64,000 nt of DNA from NCBI RefSeq assembly GCF_000967965.1, contig NZ_LACC01000022.1:186001-250000 (forward strand), read 5' to 3'. Below, piece after piece: positions 47,852 through 57,974 of the stretch (its first letter is position 1; each line of letters begins with the position of its first letter). The stretch comes from Pseudomonas fluorescens (GTDB lineage: Bacteria; Pseudomonadota; Gammaproteobacteria; Pseudomonadales; Pseudomonadaceae). Position numbers and translations under genes: made by a program. The notes below the pieces were generated by a model. It saw nothing but the letters and a program-made list of their open reading frames with translations, made no database searches and had not been told where the DNA came from.

Positions 47852-48469
47852 ATGTCCGAAGTAAATCTGTCCACCGACGAAACCCGCGTCAGCTACGGTA
47901 TTGGCCGTCAGCTGGGCGACCAACTGCGCGACAACCCGCCACCGGGCGTAAGCCTGGACGCGATCCTGGCCGGTCTGACCGACGCATTCGCCGGCAAGCC
48001 AAGCCGTGTGGGTCAGGAAGAAATGTCCGCCAGCTTCAAAGTCATCCGCGAAATCATGCAGGCCGAAGCTGCAGCCAAGGCTGAAGCGGCGGCTGGCGAA
48101 GGCTTGGCCTTCCTGGCTGAAAACGCCAAGCGTGACGGCATCACCACTCTGGCTTCCGGCCTGCAGTTCGAAGTGCTGACCGCTGGTGAAGGCGCCAAGC
48201 CATCCCGTGAAGATTCCGTGCGTACTCACTACCACGGCACCCTGATCGACGGCACTGTGTTCGACAGCTCCTACGAGCGCGGCGAGCCTGCGGAATTCCC
48301 GGTTGGCGGCGTGATCGCCGGCTGGACCGAAGCCCTGCAACTGATGAACGCCGGCAGCAAATGGCGCCTGTACGTGCCGAGCGAACTGGCTTACGGCGCT
48401 CAAGGCGTTGGCAGCATCCCGCCGCACAGCGTATTGGTGTTTGACGTCGAACTGCTCGACGTTCTGTAA
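47852..48469 (+). CDS. fklB: FKBP-type peptidyl-prolyl isomerase (FklB type)
   Basis: A 205-residue PPIase with an N-terminal helical dimerisation part (about 1-95, including QAEAAAKAEAAAGEGL) and a C-terminal FKBP fold. The fold shows VRTHYHGTLIDGTVFDSSYERG, the active-site tyrosine, Asp and Phe segment, and ALQLMNAGSKWRLYVPSELAYG. No signal peptide is present, so it is cytoplasmic, as in FklB. GGAG is seven bases before the ATG at 47852. Confidence 0.93.
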   Translation: MSEVNLSTDETRVSYGIGRQLGDQLRDNPPPGVSLDAILAGLTDAFAGKPSRVGQEEMSASFKVIREIMQAEAAAKAEAAAGEGLAFLAENAKRDGITTLASGLQFEVLTAGEGAKPSREDSVRTHYHGTLIDGTVFDSSYERGEPAEFPVGGVIAGWTEALQLMNAGSKWRLYVPSELAYGAQGVGSIPPHSVLVFDVELLDVL

Positions 48470-48484
48470 GACCCGCTGACTTAC

Positions 48485-48586
48485 CTGTAGGAGCGAGCTT
48501 GCTCGCGATGGGCGTTAACGATAACGCTGCCATTCTGAATGAACGCGATGTCTTCCAGTTCTTCGCGAGCAAGCTCGCTCCTACAG
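48485..48586. repeat. REPIN, GGAGCGAGC type
   Basis: CTGTAGGAGCGAGCTTGCTC and complementary arm GAGCAAGCTCGCTCCTACAG, about 100 bases apart, in the gap after fklB. Confidence 0.85.
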
Positions 48587-48602
48587 TGTTTTGCAGTGTC
48601 TC

Positions 48603-48860
48603 TCATGGATGAAACTTGCCATTGGGATCCGTCGTCGGGCGCAACGCCCGGGCATAGCAGAACAGAAACAGATTACGTACCAGTTCCTTGAGCACCACCG
48701 GCTCGTTGGAACTCAGGCCATTGAGGTCAAGATCACCCTGATCCTGCAGTTCGCTCAAGGCTTCCTCTTCAAGCACGGCACAGACTTCCCCGGTTTCCCG
48801 ATGCAGGATCCTGAGGTAAGGGTGTGGGCGGTCCAGCCAGGCATCGATCAAATAAGTCAT
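48603..48860 (-). CDS. Small conserved protein with Fur-like promoter
   Basis: An 85-residue protein (MTYLIDAWLDRPHPYLRI start) of no known function. GGAG lies nine bases before the ATG at 48860, better than the upstream start at 48875. The promoter carries a Fur-like palindrome. From memory, P. aeruginosa PA4570 is a small Fur-regulated gene located just upstream of ispB, and this gene sits in the same place, so it may be its orthologue. Acidic (EEEALSELQDQGDLDLN) and likely cytoplasmic. Confidence 0.7.
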   Translation of the reverse strand: MTYLIDAWLDRPHPYLRILHRETGEVCAVLEEEALSELQDQGDLDLNGLSSNEPVVLKELVRNLFLFCYARALRPTTDPNGKFHP

Positions 48861-48881
48861 GGTTCTCATCTCCACTTAGGA

Positions 48882-48910
48882 TTTGATGAGAATAATTCTT
48901 ATTCATCAAA
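48882..48910. promoter_or_regulatory. Fur-like box
   Basis: A 29-base palindrome: arms TTTGATGA and TCATCAAA enclose GAATAATTCTTAT. The core TGAGAATAATTCTTA is close to the 7-1-7 Fur motif TGATAATnATTATCA. It is about 20-50 bases before the start of the 85-residue gene, so iron repression is likely. Confidence 0.65.
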
Positions 48911-49063
48911 TAGCAAGGACCTATTGGCGGTTTGCGCTTTTTTCCGGGTAAAGATTGCGTCAGGTCAAAACGACTGGCGTTTGGCTATTGCGAGGATTTA
49001 CTGGGTGAGACGGGGAGGGGGAGGCTCCATCCCACGCCGGGCGCGGGATGGAGAACAGCAGGC

Positions 49064-49405
49064 TCAGACTTTTCTGACGAACTCGGACTTGAGTTTCATC
49101 GGGCCGATGCCGTCGATCTTGCAATCGATGTCGTGATCGCCATCGCACAGGCGGATGTTCTTGACCTTGGTGCCGACCTTGACCACCAAAGACGTACCCT
49201 TGACCTTGAGGTCCTTGATCACGGTGATGGTGTCGCCGTCTTGCAGGACATTGCCGACCGAATCCTTTTTCACTGCGTCATCGGACACAGCTTCGGCTTC
49301 ACCGCTGGCGGACCATTCGTGGGCGCACTCGGGGCAGATCAGCTGGGCGCCATCTTCATAGGTGTATTCGGAATTGCATTTTGGGCAGGGTGGCAACGTG
49401 CTCAC
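49064..49405 (-). CDS. YjdM/PhnA-family zinc-ribbon protein
   Basis: A 113-residue protein with an N-terminal zinc ribbon (CPKC near 8-11 and CPEC near 24-27) and the C-terminal PhnA domain, containing [22 protein letters not shown]. The start is a GTG at 49405 with AAGGAG upstream. The role of YjdM (formerly PhnA) is unclear; despite the older name it is not phosphonate hydrolase by itself. Confidence 0.88.
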   Translation of the reverse strand: MSTLPPCPKCNSEYTYEDGAQLICPECAHEWSASGEAEAVSDDAVKKDSVGNVLQDGDTITVIKDLKVKGTSLVVKVGTKVKNIRLCDGDHDIDCKIDGIGPMKLKSEFVRKV

Positions 49406-49499
49406 TAAGGCTCCTTGGATTCAGGATCGCTAAAAAGCGCACATTGTATAGGGTTTTAGGCGGGAGAGGGCGCAATGCAGGAAAACCTGTGGGGAACAA

Positions 49500-49525
49500 C
49501 CCTGTGGGAGCTTGCTCCCACAGGG
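49500..49525. repeat. Perfect REP-type hairpin near the ispB end
   Basis: CCCTGTGGGAGC, TTGCTC, and complement GCTCCCACAGGG overlap to a full palindrome with the centre AGCTTGCT. It lies 13 bases after the ispB stop and can act as its terminator. Confidence 0.8.
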
Positions 49526-49538
49526 TTTTGCAGTGTTG

Positions 49539-50507
49539 TCAGTGTGTACGCGCGACCGCGAATTCACTCAGTTCAACCAGTGCATCGCGGTACTCGCTGG
49601 CAGGCAGCGCTTCGAGGCACTTGATCGCGCGGGCCACATAGTCACGGGCCAGTTGCGCGGTGTACTCCAGCGAGCCCGAGGCTTCCACGGCTTCGCGGAT
49701 GCTTTCCAGGTCTTCGATCCCGCCTTTCTGGATCGCCTTGCGCACCAGGGCGGCCTGTTCTGGCGTACCTTCGCGCATGGTGTAGATCAGCGGCAGGGTC
49801 GGCTTGCCTTCGGCCAGGTCGTCACCGACGTTCTTGCCCAGGGTTTCGGCGTCGCCTTTGTAGTCGAGCAGGTCGTCGACCAGCTGGAAGGCCACGCCCA
49901 GGTGATCACCGAATGTACGCAGGGCTTCAGCCTGTTCCGGCGAGGCCTGGCACAGGGCGGCGGCGCTGTGGGTCGAGGCTTCGAAGAGCATCGCGGTCTT
50001 GCCGCGGATGACTTCCATGTAGGTTTCTTCGGTGGTGCTGGCGTCACGCACCTTCGACAGCTGCAACACTTCGCCTTCGGCGATGATGCGCGTGGCTTGC
50101 GAAAGGATCTTCATCACCGGCATCGAACCCAGCTCGACCATCATTTCGAACGAGCGCGAATACAGGAAGTCGCCGACCAGTACGCTTGGCGCGTTGCCCC
50201 ACATGGCGTTGGCGGTCGAGCGGCCACGGCGCATGCCGGACATGTCGACTACATCGTCATGCAGAAGGGTAGCGGTGTGCAGGAACTCGATGGTCGCGGC
50301 CAGCAGACGCAGCTCGTCGCCTTCGCGACCCAGGGCCTTGCCACACAGCAACACTAATAAAGGACGCAGGCGTTTGCCGCCGGCCGAGGTAATGTAATCA
50401 CCGATTTTCGATACCAGCGGCACTCGAGAAGTCAGCTGCTTCTTGATGATGCCGTCGACGGCGCTAAAATCGTCCGCCACCGCGCGGTAGAAAGCTTGGG
50501 GTTGCAT
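49539..50507 (-). CDS. ispB: Octaprenyl/polyprenyl diphosphate synthase
   Basis: A 322-residue trans-prenyltransferase that makes the ubiquinone side chain. The two aspartate-rich motifs are [15 protein letters not shown] and [11 protein letters not shown], spaced as usual. The length matches IspB. It is divergent from rplU, with the rplU promoter in the gap. Confidence 0.94.
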   Translation of the reverse strand: MQPQAFYRAVADDFSAVDGIIKKQLTSRVPLVSKIGDYITSAGGKRLRPLLVLLCGKALGREGDELRLLAATIEFLHTATLLHDDVVDMSGMRRGRSTANAMWGNAPSVLVGDFLYSRSFEMMVELGSMPVMKILSQATRIIAEGEVLQLSKVRDASTTEETYMEVIRGKTAMLFEASTHSAAALCQASPEQAEALRTFGDHLGVAFQLVDDLLDYKGDAETLGKNVGDDLAEGKPTLPLIYTMREGTPEQAALVRKAIQKGGIEDLESIREAVEASGSLEYTAQLARDYVARAIKCLEALPASEYRDALVELSEFAVARTH

Positions 50508-50586
50508 CAGCGACAGTCGCTCCAGAAGGGTTGCGCGGCATGCTAGGACCCACGCTTGCAGGTGTCAAGGCGCGATGGACGGCCCC

Positions 50587-50615
50587 TTGCAAGGCGCTCG
50601 TGCCTTGCGTACAAT
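50587..50615 (+). promoter_or_regulatory. Sigma-70 promoter of rplU-rpmA
   Basis: TTGCAA (-35) and TACAAT (-10) are 17 bases apart, about 130 bases before the rplU ATG. The leader includes a purine-rich AGGAG site at 50736-50741. Confidence 0.8.
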
Positions 50616-50746
50616 CGCGCACCCTGAACTTCCTGGGCAGCACCTGCCTTACGCAATTGCAAGCGGGCCTCCAGCCCCATGCAGCCATGCCAGCCAATAC
50701 CTCTTCTTATAAAGAGCTGGGTGAGCAGGATTATCGGAGAAATACC

Positions 50747-51061
50747 ATGTCTTATGCAGTAATCGTTACTGGCGGCAAGCAGTACAAAGTCGCCCCAGGT
50801 GAATACCTGAAGATCGAAAAACTGGAAGTCGCTACCGGCGAATCCGTTACCTTTGATCGCGTTCTGTTGGTTGCCAACGGTGACGACGTGAATATCGGCG
50901 CTCCAGTTGTTGCTGGCGCTACCGTTGTGGCTGAAGTGATCTCCCAAGGTCGTCACGATAAAGTCCGCATCATCAAGTTCCGTCGCCGTAAGCACCACAT
51001 GAAGCGTATGGGCCACCGCCAGTGGTACACCGAGATCAAAATCACCGGTATTCAGGCTTAA
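50747..51061 (+). CDS. rplU: 50S ribosomal protein L21
   Basis: A 104-residue L21. The start [14 protein letters not shown] and C-terminal [21 protein letters not shown] with the conserved basic loop are typical. AGGAG is nine bases before the ATG. It is followed by rpmA and then obg, the usual bacterial order. Confidence 0.97.
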   Translation: MSYAVIVTGGKQYKVAPGEYLKIEKLEVATGESVTFDRVLLVANGDDVNIGAPVVAGATVVAEVISQGRHDKVRIIKFRRRKHHMKRMGHRQWYTEIKITGIQA

Positions 51062-51096
51062 TTACAGCCTAATTCCTCACTAGGAGAATTGAACTC

Positions 51097-51354
51097 ATGG
51101 CACACAAAAAAGCTGGTGGTAGTACCCGTAACGGTCGCGACTCAGAAGCCAAACGCCTTGGCGTGAAGATGTATGGCGGCCAGGCTATCAAAGCAGGCAA
51201 CATCATCGTGCGTCAGCGCGGCACCCAATTCCACGCTGGCTACGGCGTTGGCATGGGTAAAGATCACACCCTCTTCGCTAAAGTCGAAGGCGTGATCAAG
51301 TTCGAAGTAAAAGGCGCCTTCGGTCGTCGTTACGTGAGCGTAGTCGCAGCTTAA
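51097..51354 (+). CDS. rpmA: 50S ribosomal protein L27
   Basis: An 85-residue L27. The N-terminus [15 protein letters not shown] and [16 protein letters not shown] are diagnostic. TAGGAG precedes the ATG. The N-terminal extension that Firmicutes cleave is absent, as expected for a proteobacterium. Confidence 0.97.
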   Translation: MAHKKAGGSTRNGRDSEAKRLGVKMYGGQAIKAGNIIVRQRGTQFHAGYGVGMGKDHTLFAKVEGVIKFEVKGAFGRRYVSVVAA

Positions 51355-51370
51355 TTGCGCGATCGCTGGA

Positions 51371-51399
51371 AAAGCCCTGTCTCGCGACGGGGCTTTTTC
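51371..51399 (+). terminator. Terminator after rpmA
   Basis: AAGCCC, GTC/GAC extension, GGGCTT and five T. It separates rplU-rpmA from obg. Confidence 0.85.
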
Positions 51400-51510
51400 G
51401 TTTGTGGGGTGAGTCTCTTGCAAAGCTGTTTGTATGGGCTGTCGGCGTACGATGTAGGTGTCGTGGTTTAGGGTCGCTGCGCTCATTTTTGCAAGAGTCT
51501 TATGTCTTGA

Positions 51511-52773
<1,263 letters not shown>

Positions 52774-52793
52774 TTCGTTGCGATAAACTTAAG

Positions 52794-52816
52794 CGCCGCT
52801 CAATCGAGCGGCGTTT
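52794..52816 (+). terminator. Terminator after obg
   Basis: CGCCGCTC and GAGCGGCG pair around AATC and are followed by four T. Confidence 0.8.
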
Positions 52817-52910
52817 TGGTATCTGGAAATCGATTGTTGGTCACGAATAACCACGAATAACGTCACGGGCAGTGCTAGGTCGCGCTGCCCTCAAGCTAAG
52901 GTTGAAGATG

Positions 52911-54029
52911 ATGCGGAGCAAGGTGACAGGTGCGCAGCGTTGGGTCGTGAAGATCGGCAGCGCTTTGCTGACGGCGGACGGCAAAGGCCTGGATCGCGCG
53001 GCAATGGGTGTCTGGGTTGAGCAGATGGTGGCCTTGCATGAGGCGGGTGTCGAGCTGGTGCTGGTGTCCTCCGGGGCGGTGGCGGCCGGCATGAGCCGTT
53101 TGGGCTGGACCTCGCGACCCAGTGCGATGCACGAACTTCAGGCTGCCGCGGCAATCGGCCAGATGGGGTTGGTGCAGGCCTGGGAGTCGAGCTTTGCCGA
53201 GCATGGCCGGCATACCGCGCAGATTCTCCTGACTCACGACGACTTGTCCGATCGCAAGCGCTACCTGAATGCCCGCAGCACCTTGCGTGCGCTGGTCGAG
53301 CTGAAGGTCATTCCGGTGATCAACGAGAATGACACCGTGGTCACCGACGAAATCCGTTTTGGCGACAACGACACCCTGGCGGCGCTGGTGGCCAACCTGG
53401 TCGAGGCTGATTTGCTGGTGATCCTGACGGATCGCGATGGCATGTTCGACGCCGATCCGCGCAACAATCCGGATGCCCAGCTGATTTACGAGGCGCGCGC
53501 CGATGATCCGGCTCTCGATGCGGTGGCGGGTAGCACCGGTGGTGCGCTGGGGCGTGGTGGTATGCAGACCAAATTGCGTGCTGCGCGTCTGGCGGCTCGT
53601 TCCGGTGCTCACACCATCATCGTTGGTGGGCGCATCGAGCGTGTGCTGGATCGCCTCAAGGCGGGCGAGCGTATCGGCACCTTGCTGTCGCCGGAGCGCG
53701 GCATGCTGGCGGCGCGCAAGCAGTGGCTGGCCGGTCATCTGCAAACCCGTGGCACCCTGGTGCTGGATGCGGGAGCTGTAATCGCGTTGTCCGAGGGCAA
53801 CAAGAGCTTGCTACCGGTTGGGGTCAAATTGGTGCAGGGCAGCTTCCGTCGCGGCGAGATGGTGGTCTGCGTAGCGCCGGACGGTCGTGAGATTGCCCGT
53901 GGCCTGGCCAACTACAGTGCGCTGGAAGCGCAAAAAATCATCGGTCAGTCGTCCGAGGCGATTGTCGGTCTGTTGGGTTACATGGCGGAGCCGGAGCTGG
54001 TTCACCGCGATAACCTGATCCTGGTCTGA
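52911..54029 (+). CDS. proB: Glutamate 5-kinase with PUA domain
   Basis: A 372-residue enzyme for the first step of proline synthesis. [16 protein letters not shown] and the sugar-kinase-like [17 protein letters not shown] are present; the last about 90 residues form a PUA RNA-binding-like domain. The ATG ATG pair at 52908 and 52911 lets both be used; the second gives the usual 372-residue length. It is followed after 12 bases by creA. Confidence 0.95.
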   Translation: MRSKVTGAQRWVVKIGSALLTADGKGLDRAAMGVWVEQMVALHEAGVELVLVSSGAVAAGMSRLGWTSRPSAMHELQAAAAIGQMGLVQAWESSFAEHGRHTAQILLTHDDLSDRKRYLNARSTLRALVELKVIPVINENDTVVTDEIRFGDNDTLAALVANLVEADLLVILTDRDGMFDADPRNNPDAQLIYEARADDPALDAVAGSTGGALGRGGMQTKLRAARLAARSGAHTIIVGGRIERVLDRLKAGERIGTLLSPERGMLAARKQWLAGHLQTRGTLVLDAGAVIALSEGNKSLLPVGVKLVQGSFRRGEMVVCVAPDGREIARGLANYSALEAQKIIGQSSEAIVGLLGYMAEPELVHRDNLILV

Positions 54030-54041
54030 AGGAATACCTGA

Positions 54042-54506
54042 ATGCGCGTGGCAAAAGGATTGTTGGGGTTGCTGATGGCGATGCCGTTGCTGGCTTCGGC
54101 TGAAGAAATCGGTCAGGTGTCGACGGTGTTCAAGTTCGTCGGGCCGAATGACCGGATCGTGGTCGAGGCCTTTGATGATCCCAAGGTCGACGGCGTGACC
54201 TGCTATCTGTCGCGCGCCAAGACCGGTGGGGTGAAAGGCGGTCTTGGTTTGGCTGAGGATCGTGCCGAGGCGTCCATCGCTTGCCGGCAGGTCGGGCCCA
54301 TCAGCTTCAAGGGTGAGCTCAAGGATGGCGACGAGGTGTTCAAGGAGCGCACGTCCCTGGTGTTCAAGACCATGCAGGTGGTGCGTTTCCTCGACAAGAA
54401 ACGCAATACGCTGGTGTACCTGGTGTATAGCGATCGTCTGATTGAGGGTAGCCCGCAGAATGCGGTGACGGCGATTCCGATTTTGCCGTGGGCGCACGCC
54501 CAGTAA
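54042..54506 (+). CDS. creA: CreA-family exported protein
   Basis: A 154-residue protein with a signal peptide ([20 protein letters not shown]) and a mature part that begins [19 protein letters not shown], the CreA hallmark. The function is unknown although the family is common. The start is 12 bases after proB, and GAAGGAA provides the ribosome site. Confidence 0.9.
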   Translation: MRVAKGLLGLLMAMPLLASAEEIGQVSTVFKFVGPNDRIVVEAFDDPKVDGVTCYLSRAKTGGVKGGLGLAEDRAEASIACRQVGPISFKGELKDGDEVFKERTSLVFKTMQVVRFLDKKRNTLVYLVYSDRLIEGSPQNAVTAIPILPWAHAQ

Positions 54507-54521
54507 TTTCACGCAAATCAA

Positions 54522-54615
54522 ACTGTGGGAGCGAGCTTGCTCGCGATGACGGATTAATATTCAGCATCTACATTGGCTGGATATCCGCTATCGCGAGCAA
54601 GCTCGCTCCCACAGT
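54522..54615. repeat. REPIN, GGAGCGAGC type
   Basis: ACTGTGGGAGCGAGCTTGCT and the complementary arm, about 94 bases overall, between creA and rpsT. Confidence 0.85.
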
Positions 54616-54645
54616 TTTTTGTGTGTCCGTCAAATCGCAGGCAAT

Positions 54646-54673
54646 AAAAAACCGACCCTGAGGTCGGTTTTTT
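54646..54673 (-). terminator. Terminator of rpsT
   Basis: AACCGACC, CTGA loop, GGTCGGTT, flanked by A and T runs. It is immediately downstream of the rpsT stop. Confidence 0.88.
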
Positions 54674-54687
54674 AATGAACGAGTCGC

Positions 54688-54966
54688 TTAGGCAGCAGCG
54701 GCAACGTTCAGGGCCTTAACGTGGCCATTCAGGCGGCTCTTATGACGAGCGGCCTTGTTCTTGTGGATGATGCCTTTATCGGCCATACGGTCGATAACTG
54801 GCACAGCCAGAACGTAAGCAGCTTGAGCTTTGGCAGCGTCTTTTGCGTCGATGGCCTTAACTACATTCTTGATGTAGGTACGAACCATGGAACGCAGGCT
54901 GGCGTTGTGGCTGCGACGCTTCTCAGCCTGTTTTGCACGTTTTTTGGCGGAAGGTGAGTTGGCCAC
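54688..54966 (-). CDS. rpsT: 30S ribosomal protein S20
   Basis: A 92-residue S20: a lysine/arginine-rich helical bundle starting [20 protein letters not shown] and ending [12 protein letters not shown]. The start is GTG with a strong GAGGAG; non-ATG starts are also used in E. coli rpsT, where they take part in autoregulation, so the same may hold here. Confidence 0.96.
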   Translation of the reverse strand: MANSPSAKKRAKQAEKRRSHNASLRSMVRTYIKNVVKAIDAKDAAKAQAAYVLAVPVIDRMADKGIIHKNKAARHKSRLNGHVKALNVAAAA

Positions 54967-55019
54967 CGTCGAGCTCCTCGAAAGACTTTTTAGGAAATAG
55001 CAAACAAAATAGGCCGCGA

Positions 55020-55048
55020 ATCATGCCGATGAGTTGAAGTCTTGTCAA
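55020..55048 (-). promoter_or_regulatory. Sigma-70 promoter of rpsT
   Basis: On the minus strand TTGACA and CATGAT are separated by 17 bases, giving a near-consensus promoter about 55 bases before the rpsT GTG. Confidence 0.82.
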
Positions 55049-55088
55049 GGGCGGAGGAAACGTTCCGCTAAGTGGTCGGTCCCGACCC

Positions 55089-55213
55089 CATGAAAACTAC
55101 TGCGCTCGGTAATACTGCGTTGAAAACAGACTCGAAATGCTCATTGACGTTCGTCAACTCCGCTTTCTCGCCTGTTTTCGCCTTGTCTTGCCTTCGCTCG
55201 TCACGTTTTCATG
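55089..55213. repeat. 125-bp two-fold symmetric element
   Basis: The ends are CATGAAAAC and GTTTTCATG. Further in, GAAAACAG and CTGTTTTC occur 24-25 bases from each end piece, and the exact centre (55144-55157) is TTGACG-TT-CGTCAA. The arms between are only partly alike. The layout is that of a small mobile palindrome (MITE or REPIN-like). It sits between the rpsT promoter and murJ and is unlike the other repeats of the window. Confidence 0.6.
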
Positions 55214-55354
55214 AGGTCGGTGGCACAGAATATTTCTTTCCGGCGTGTGACCTGTAAACTCGCGAGCTTTGGCTCTGTGCTGTTGCGGCGCGGAGTATCG
55301 CATAAGTGGGCGCTTTATTCGCCTGCTGTTTATCGACAGGCACAAACTCTTTCA

Positions 55355-56893
55355 ATGAATCTGCTCAAATCGTTGGCCGCCGTCAGCTCTATCACGATGC
55401 TTTCCCGGGTTCTGGGGTTTGTTCGTGACACCCTTATTGCGCGTACATTTGGCGCGGGAATGGCGACCGACGCCTTCTTTATCGCCTTCAAACTGCCAAA
55501 TCTGCTGCGCCGGATTTTCGCCGAGGGGGCGTTTTCCCAGGCATTCGTGCCGATTCTTGCGGAATACAAAAGCCAGCAGGGTGAAGAGGCGACCCGCACC
55601 TTCATTGCCTATGTCTCGGGCCTGCTGACGCTGGTTCTGGCGCTGGTCACGGTGTTGGGCATGATCGCCGCACCCTGGGTCATCTGGGTGACGGCACCGG
55701 GATTCACCGATACCCCGGAAAAATTCGAGCTCACTTCCAACCTGTTGCGGGTGACCTTTCCTTACATATTGCTGATTTCCCTGTCGTCGCTGGCGGGTGC
55801 GATCCTCAACACCTGGAACCGTTTTTCGGTCCCGGCATTCGTGCCGACGCTGCTGAACGTCAGCATGATTATTTTTGCGTTGTTCCTGACACCATACTTC
55901 GATCCGCCGGTAATGGCGCTCGGCTGGGCGGTTCTGGTGGGCGGCCTGGCGCAGTTGCTCTATCAGCTGCCGCACCTGAAAAAGATCGGCATGCTGGTGC
56001 TGCCGCGCCTGAACCTGCGCGACAGCGGCGTCTGGCGGGTAATGAAGCAGATGCTGCCGGCGATTCTCGGGGTGTCGGTGAGCCAGATTTCGCTGATCAT
56101 CAACACTATTTTCGCTTCGTTCCTGGTCGCAGGTTCCGTGTCCTGGATGTACTACGCCGACCGCTTGATGGAATTGCCGTCCGGCGTGCTGGGCGTGGCG
56201 TTGGGGACGATTCTGTTGCCGACCCTGGCCAAGACCTACGCCAACAAGGATCGTCACGAATACTCGCGCATCCTCGATTGGGGTCTGCGCCTGTGCTTCG
56301 TGCTGGTGCTGCCTTGCGCCTTGGCGCTGGGGATTCTGGCCGAGCCGTTGACGGTTTCGCTGTTCCAGTACGGTCAGTTCGATGCCCATGATGCGGCCAT
56401 GACCCAGCGCGCGTTGATCGCCTATTCCGTCGGTTTGCTCGGGATTATCGTGATCAAAGTGCTGGCGCCGGGCTTTTATGCGCAACAAAACATCCGCACG
56501 CCGGTAAAAATCGCAATTTTCACGCTGGTCGTCACTCAGTTGTTCAACCTGTTGCTGATCGGTCCGCTGGCTCACGCGGGCCTGGCGCTCGCCATCAGCG
56601 CTGGCGCCTGCCTCAACGCGGGGTTGCTCTTCTATCAGCTGCGTAAACAGCAGATGTACCAGCCGCAACCGGGCTGGGCAAAGTTCGGCTTCAAGCTGGT
56701 GATAGCGGTAGGGGTGATGTCTGGCGTGTTGCTGGCCGGGATGCATTTCATGCCGGCCTGGGGTGAGGGGCAGATGCTTGAGCGTTTCCTGCGTCTGGGA
56801 GCCTTGGTAGTTGCCGGTGTGGTGGCTTATTTCGGCATGTTAGTGTTGATGGGCTTCCGTTTGCGCGACTTCAATCGCAAGACGCTGGGCTGA
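55355..56893 (+). CDS. murJ: Lipid II flippase MurJ
   Basis: A 512-residue MOP-superfamily membrane protein that flips lipid II across the inner membrane. The first helix carries [19 protein letters not shown] with the conserved arginines, followed by about 13 more helices. The ATG at 55355 is chosen over the frame opening at 55211, which overlaps the symmetric element. The region 54967-55354 before it contains the rpsT promoter and the palindrome. Confidence 0.94.
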   Translation: MNLLKSLAAVSSITMLSRVLGFVRDTLIARTFGAGMATDAFFIAFKLPNLLRRIFAEGAFSQAFVPILAEYKSQQGEEATRTFIAYVSGLLTLVLALVTVLGMIAAPWVIWVTAPGFTDTPEKFELTSNLLRVTFPYILLISLSSLAGAILNTWNRFSVPAFVPTLLNVSMIIFALFLTPYFDPPVMALGWAVLVGGLAQLLYQLPHLKKIGMLVLPRLNLRDSGVWRVMKQMLPAILGVSVSQISLIINTIFASFLVAGSVSWMYYADRLMELPSGVLGVALGTILLPTLAKTYANKDRHEYSRILDWGLRLCFVLVLPCALALGILAEPLTVSLFQYGQFDAHDAAMTQRALIAYSVGLLGIIVIKVLAPGFYAQQNIRTPVKIAIFTLVVTQLFNLLLIGPLAHAGLALAISAGACLNAGLLFYQLRKQQMYQPQPGWAKFGFKLVIAVGVMSGVLLAGMHFMPAWGEGQMLERFLRLGALVVAGVVAYFGMLVLMGFRLRDFNRKTLG

Positions 56894-57022
56894 GGTTCTG
56901 GCCTCGATAAACACGGGCGAGCCGGCGGTTTTGTCGGCTCGATCACTTTGGGTTACGGTGTTGCCTGTCGTCGGCCGCCGGGTGTGGTTATAATCGACCA
57001 CTTTATGAGCAAGAAGCGCGTT

Positions 57023-57961
57023 ATGCAGCTGGTTCGAGGCCTCCACAATCTGCGCCCCCAGCATCGGGGCTGTGTCGCCACTATTGGCAACTTTGACGGT
57101 GTACACCGTGGCCACCAGGCTATCCTGGCGCGCCTGCGTGAGCGTGCGCTCGAGTTGGGCGTGCCCAGTTGCGTGGTGATTTTCGAGCCGCAGCCGCGGG
57201 AGTTCTTCGCTCCGGACACCGCGCCGGCCCGTCTGGCCCGCCTGCGGGACAAGCTGCAATTGTTGGCCGCCGAAGGCGTCGACCGTGTTCTGTGCCTGGC
57301 TTTCAACCAGCGCCTGAGCAAACTCAGCGCCAGTGAGTTCGTCGATACCATTCTGGTGGACGGCCTTGGCGTGCAGCATCTGGAGGTCGGTGACGACTTC
57401 CGTTTCGGCTGTGACCGCGCGGGAGATTTCGATTTCCTGCAACAGGCCGGCATCGTTCAGGGTTTTACCGTCGAAGCGGCGCAAACCGTCGAGCTCGATG
57501 GCATCCGGGTCAGTAGCACGCAAGTGCGCAATGCCCTGGCCGCCGCGGATTTCGCCCTGGCCGAACGCCTGCTCGGGCGGCCGTACCGGATTGCCGGTCG
57601 CGTATTGCATGGCCAGAAGCTCGCCCGGCAGTTGGGTACGCGCACCGCCAACATACAACTCAAGCGTCGTCGCGTGCCGTTCACCGGGGTTTACCTGGTG
57701 GATGTCGATATCGACGGCAAGACCTGGCCCGGCGTCGCCAACATTGGCGTGCGGCCCACGGTTCAAGGTGATGGCAAAGCCCACCTGGAAGTGCATCTTT
57801 TAGATTTTGCCGGCGATCTGTATGACCGGCGTTTAACGGTGGTTTTCCACCACAAGCTGCGCGAAGAGCAGCGTTTCGCCTCTCTGGAGGCGTTGAAAAC
57901 GGCGATCAACGCGGATGTCGCCGCCGCCCGTGCACTAGCCGCACCTAGCGCCCATCGCTAA
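57023..57961 (+). CDS. ribF: Riboflavin kinase/FMN adenylyltransferase
   Basis: A 312-residue bifunctional flavin enzyme. IGNFDGVHRGHQ is the nucleotidyltransferase motif, and the C-terminal riboflavin kinase domain shows RTANIQLKRRRVPFTGVYLV. The ATG at 57023 fits family length; an earlier TTG at 56948 is unlikely. It is followed after 13 bases by ileS. No FMN riboswitch is seen. Confidence 0.95.
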   Translation: MQLVRGLHNLRPQHRGCVATIGNFDGVHRGHQAILARLRERALELGVPSCVVIFEPQPREFFAPDTAPARLARLRDKLQLLAAEGVDRVLCLAFNQRLSKLSASEFVDTILVDGLGVQHLEVGDDFRFGCDRAGDFDFLQQAGIVQGFTVEAAQTVELDGIRVSSTQVRNALAAADFALAERLLGRPYRIAGRVLHGQKLARQLGTRTANIQLKRRRVPFTGVYLVDVDIDGKTWPGVANIGVRPTVQGDGKAHLEVHLLDFAGDLYDRRLTVVFHHKLREEQRFASLEALKTAINADVAAARALAAPSAHR

Positions 57962-57974
57962 TGAAGAGCCTTAA

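Noticed and set aside
56894-57022. Possible FMN riboswitch before ribF
   Set aside because: The 130-base leader lacks the RFN core; ribF appears to follow murJ with an ordinary spacer.
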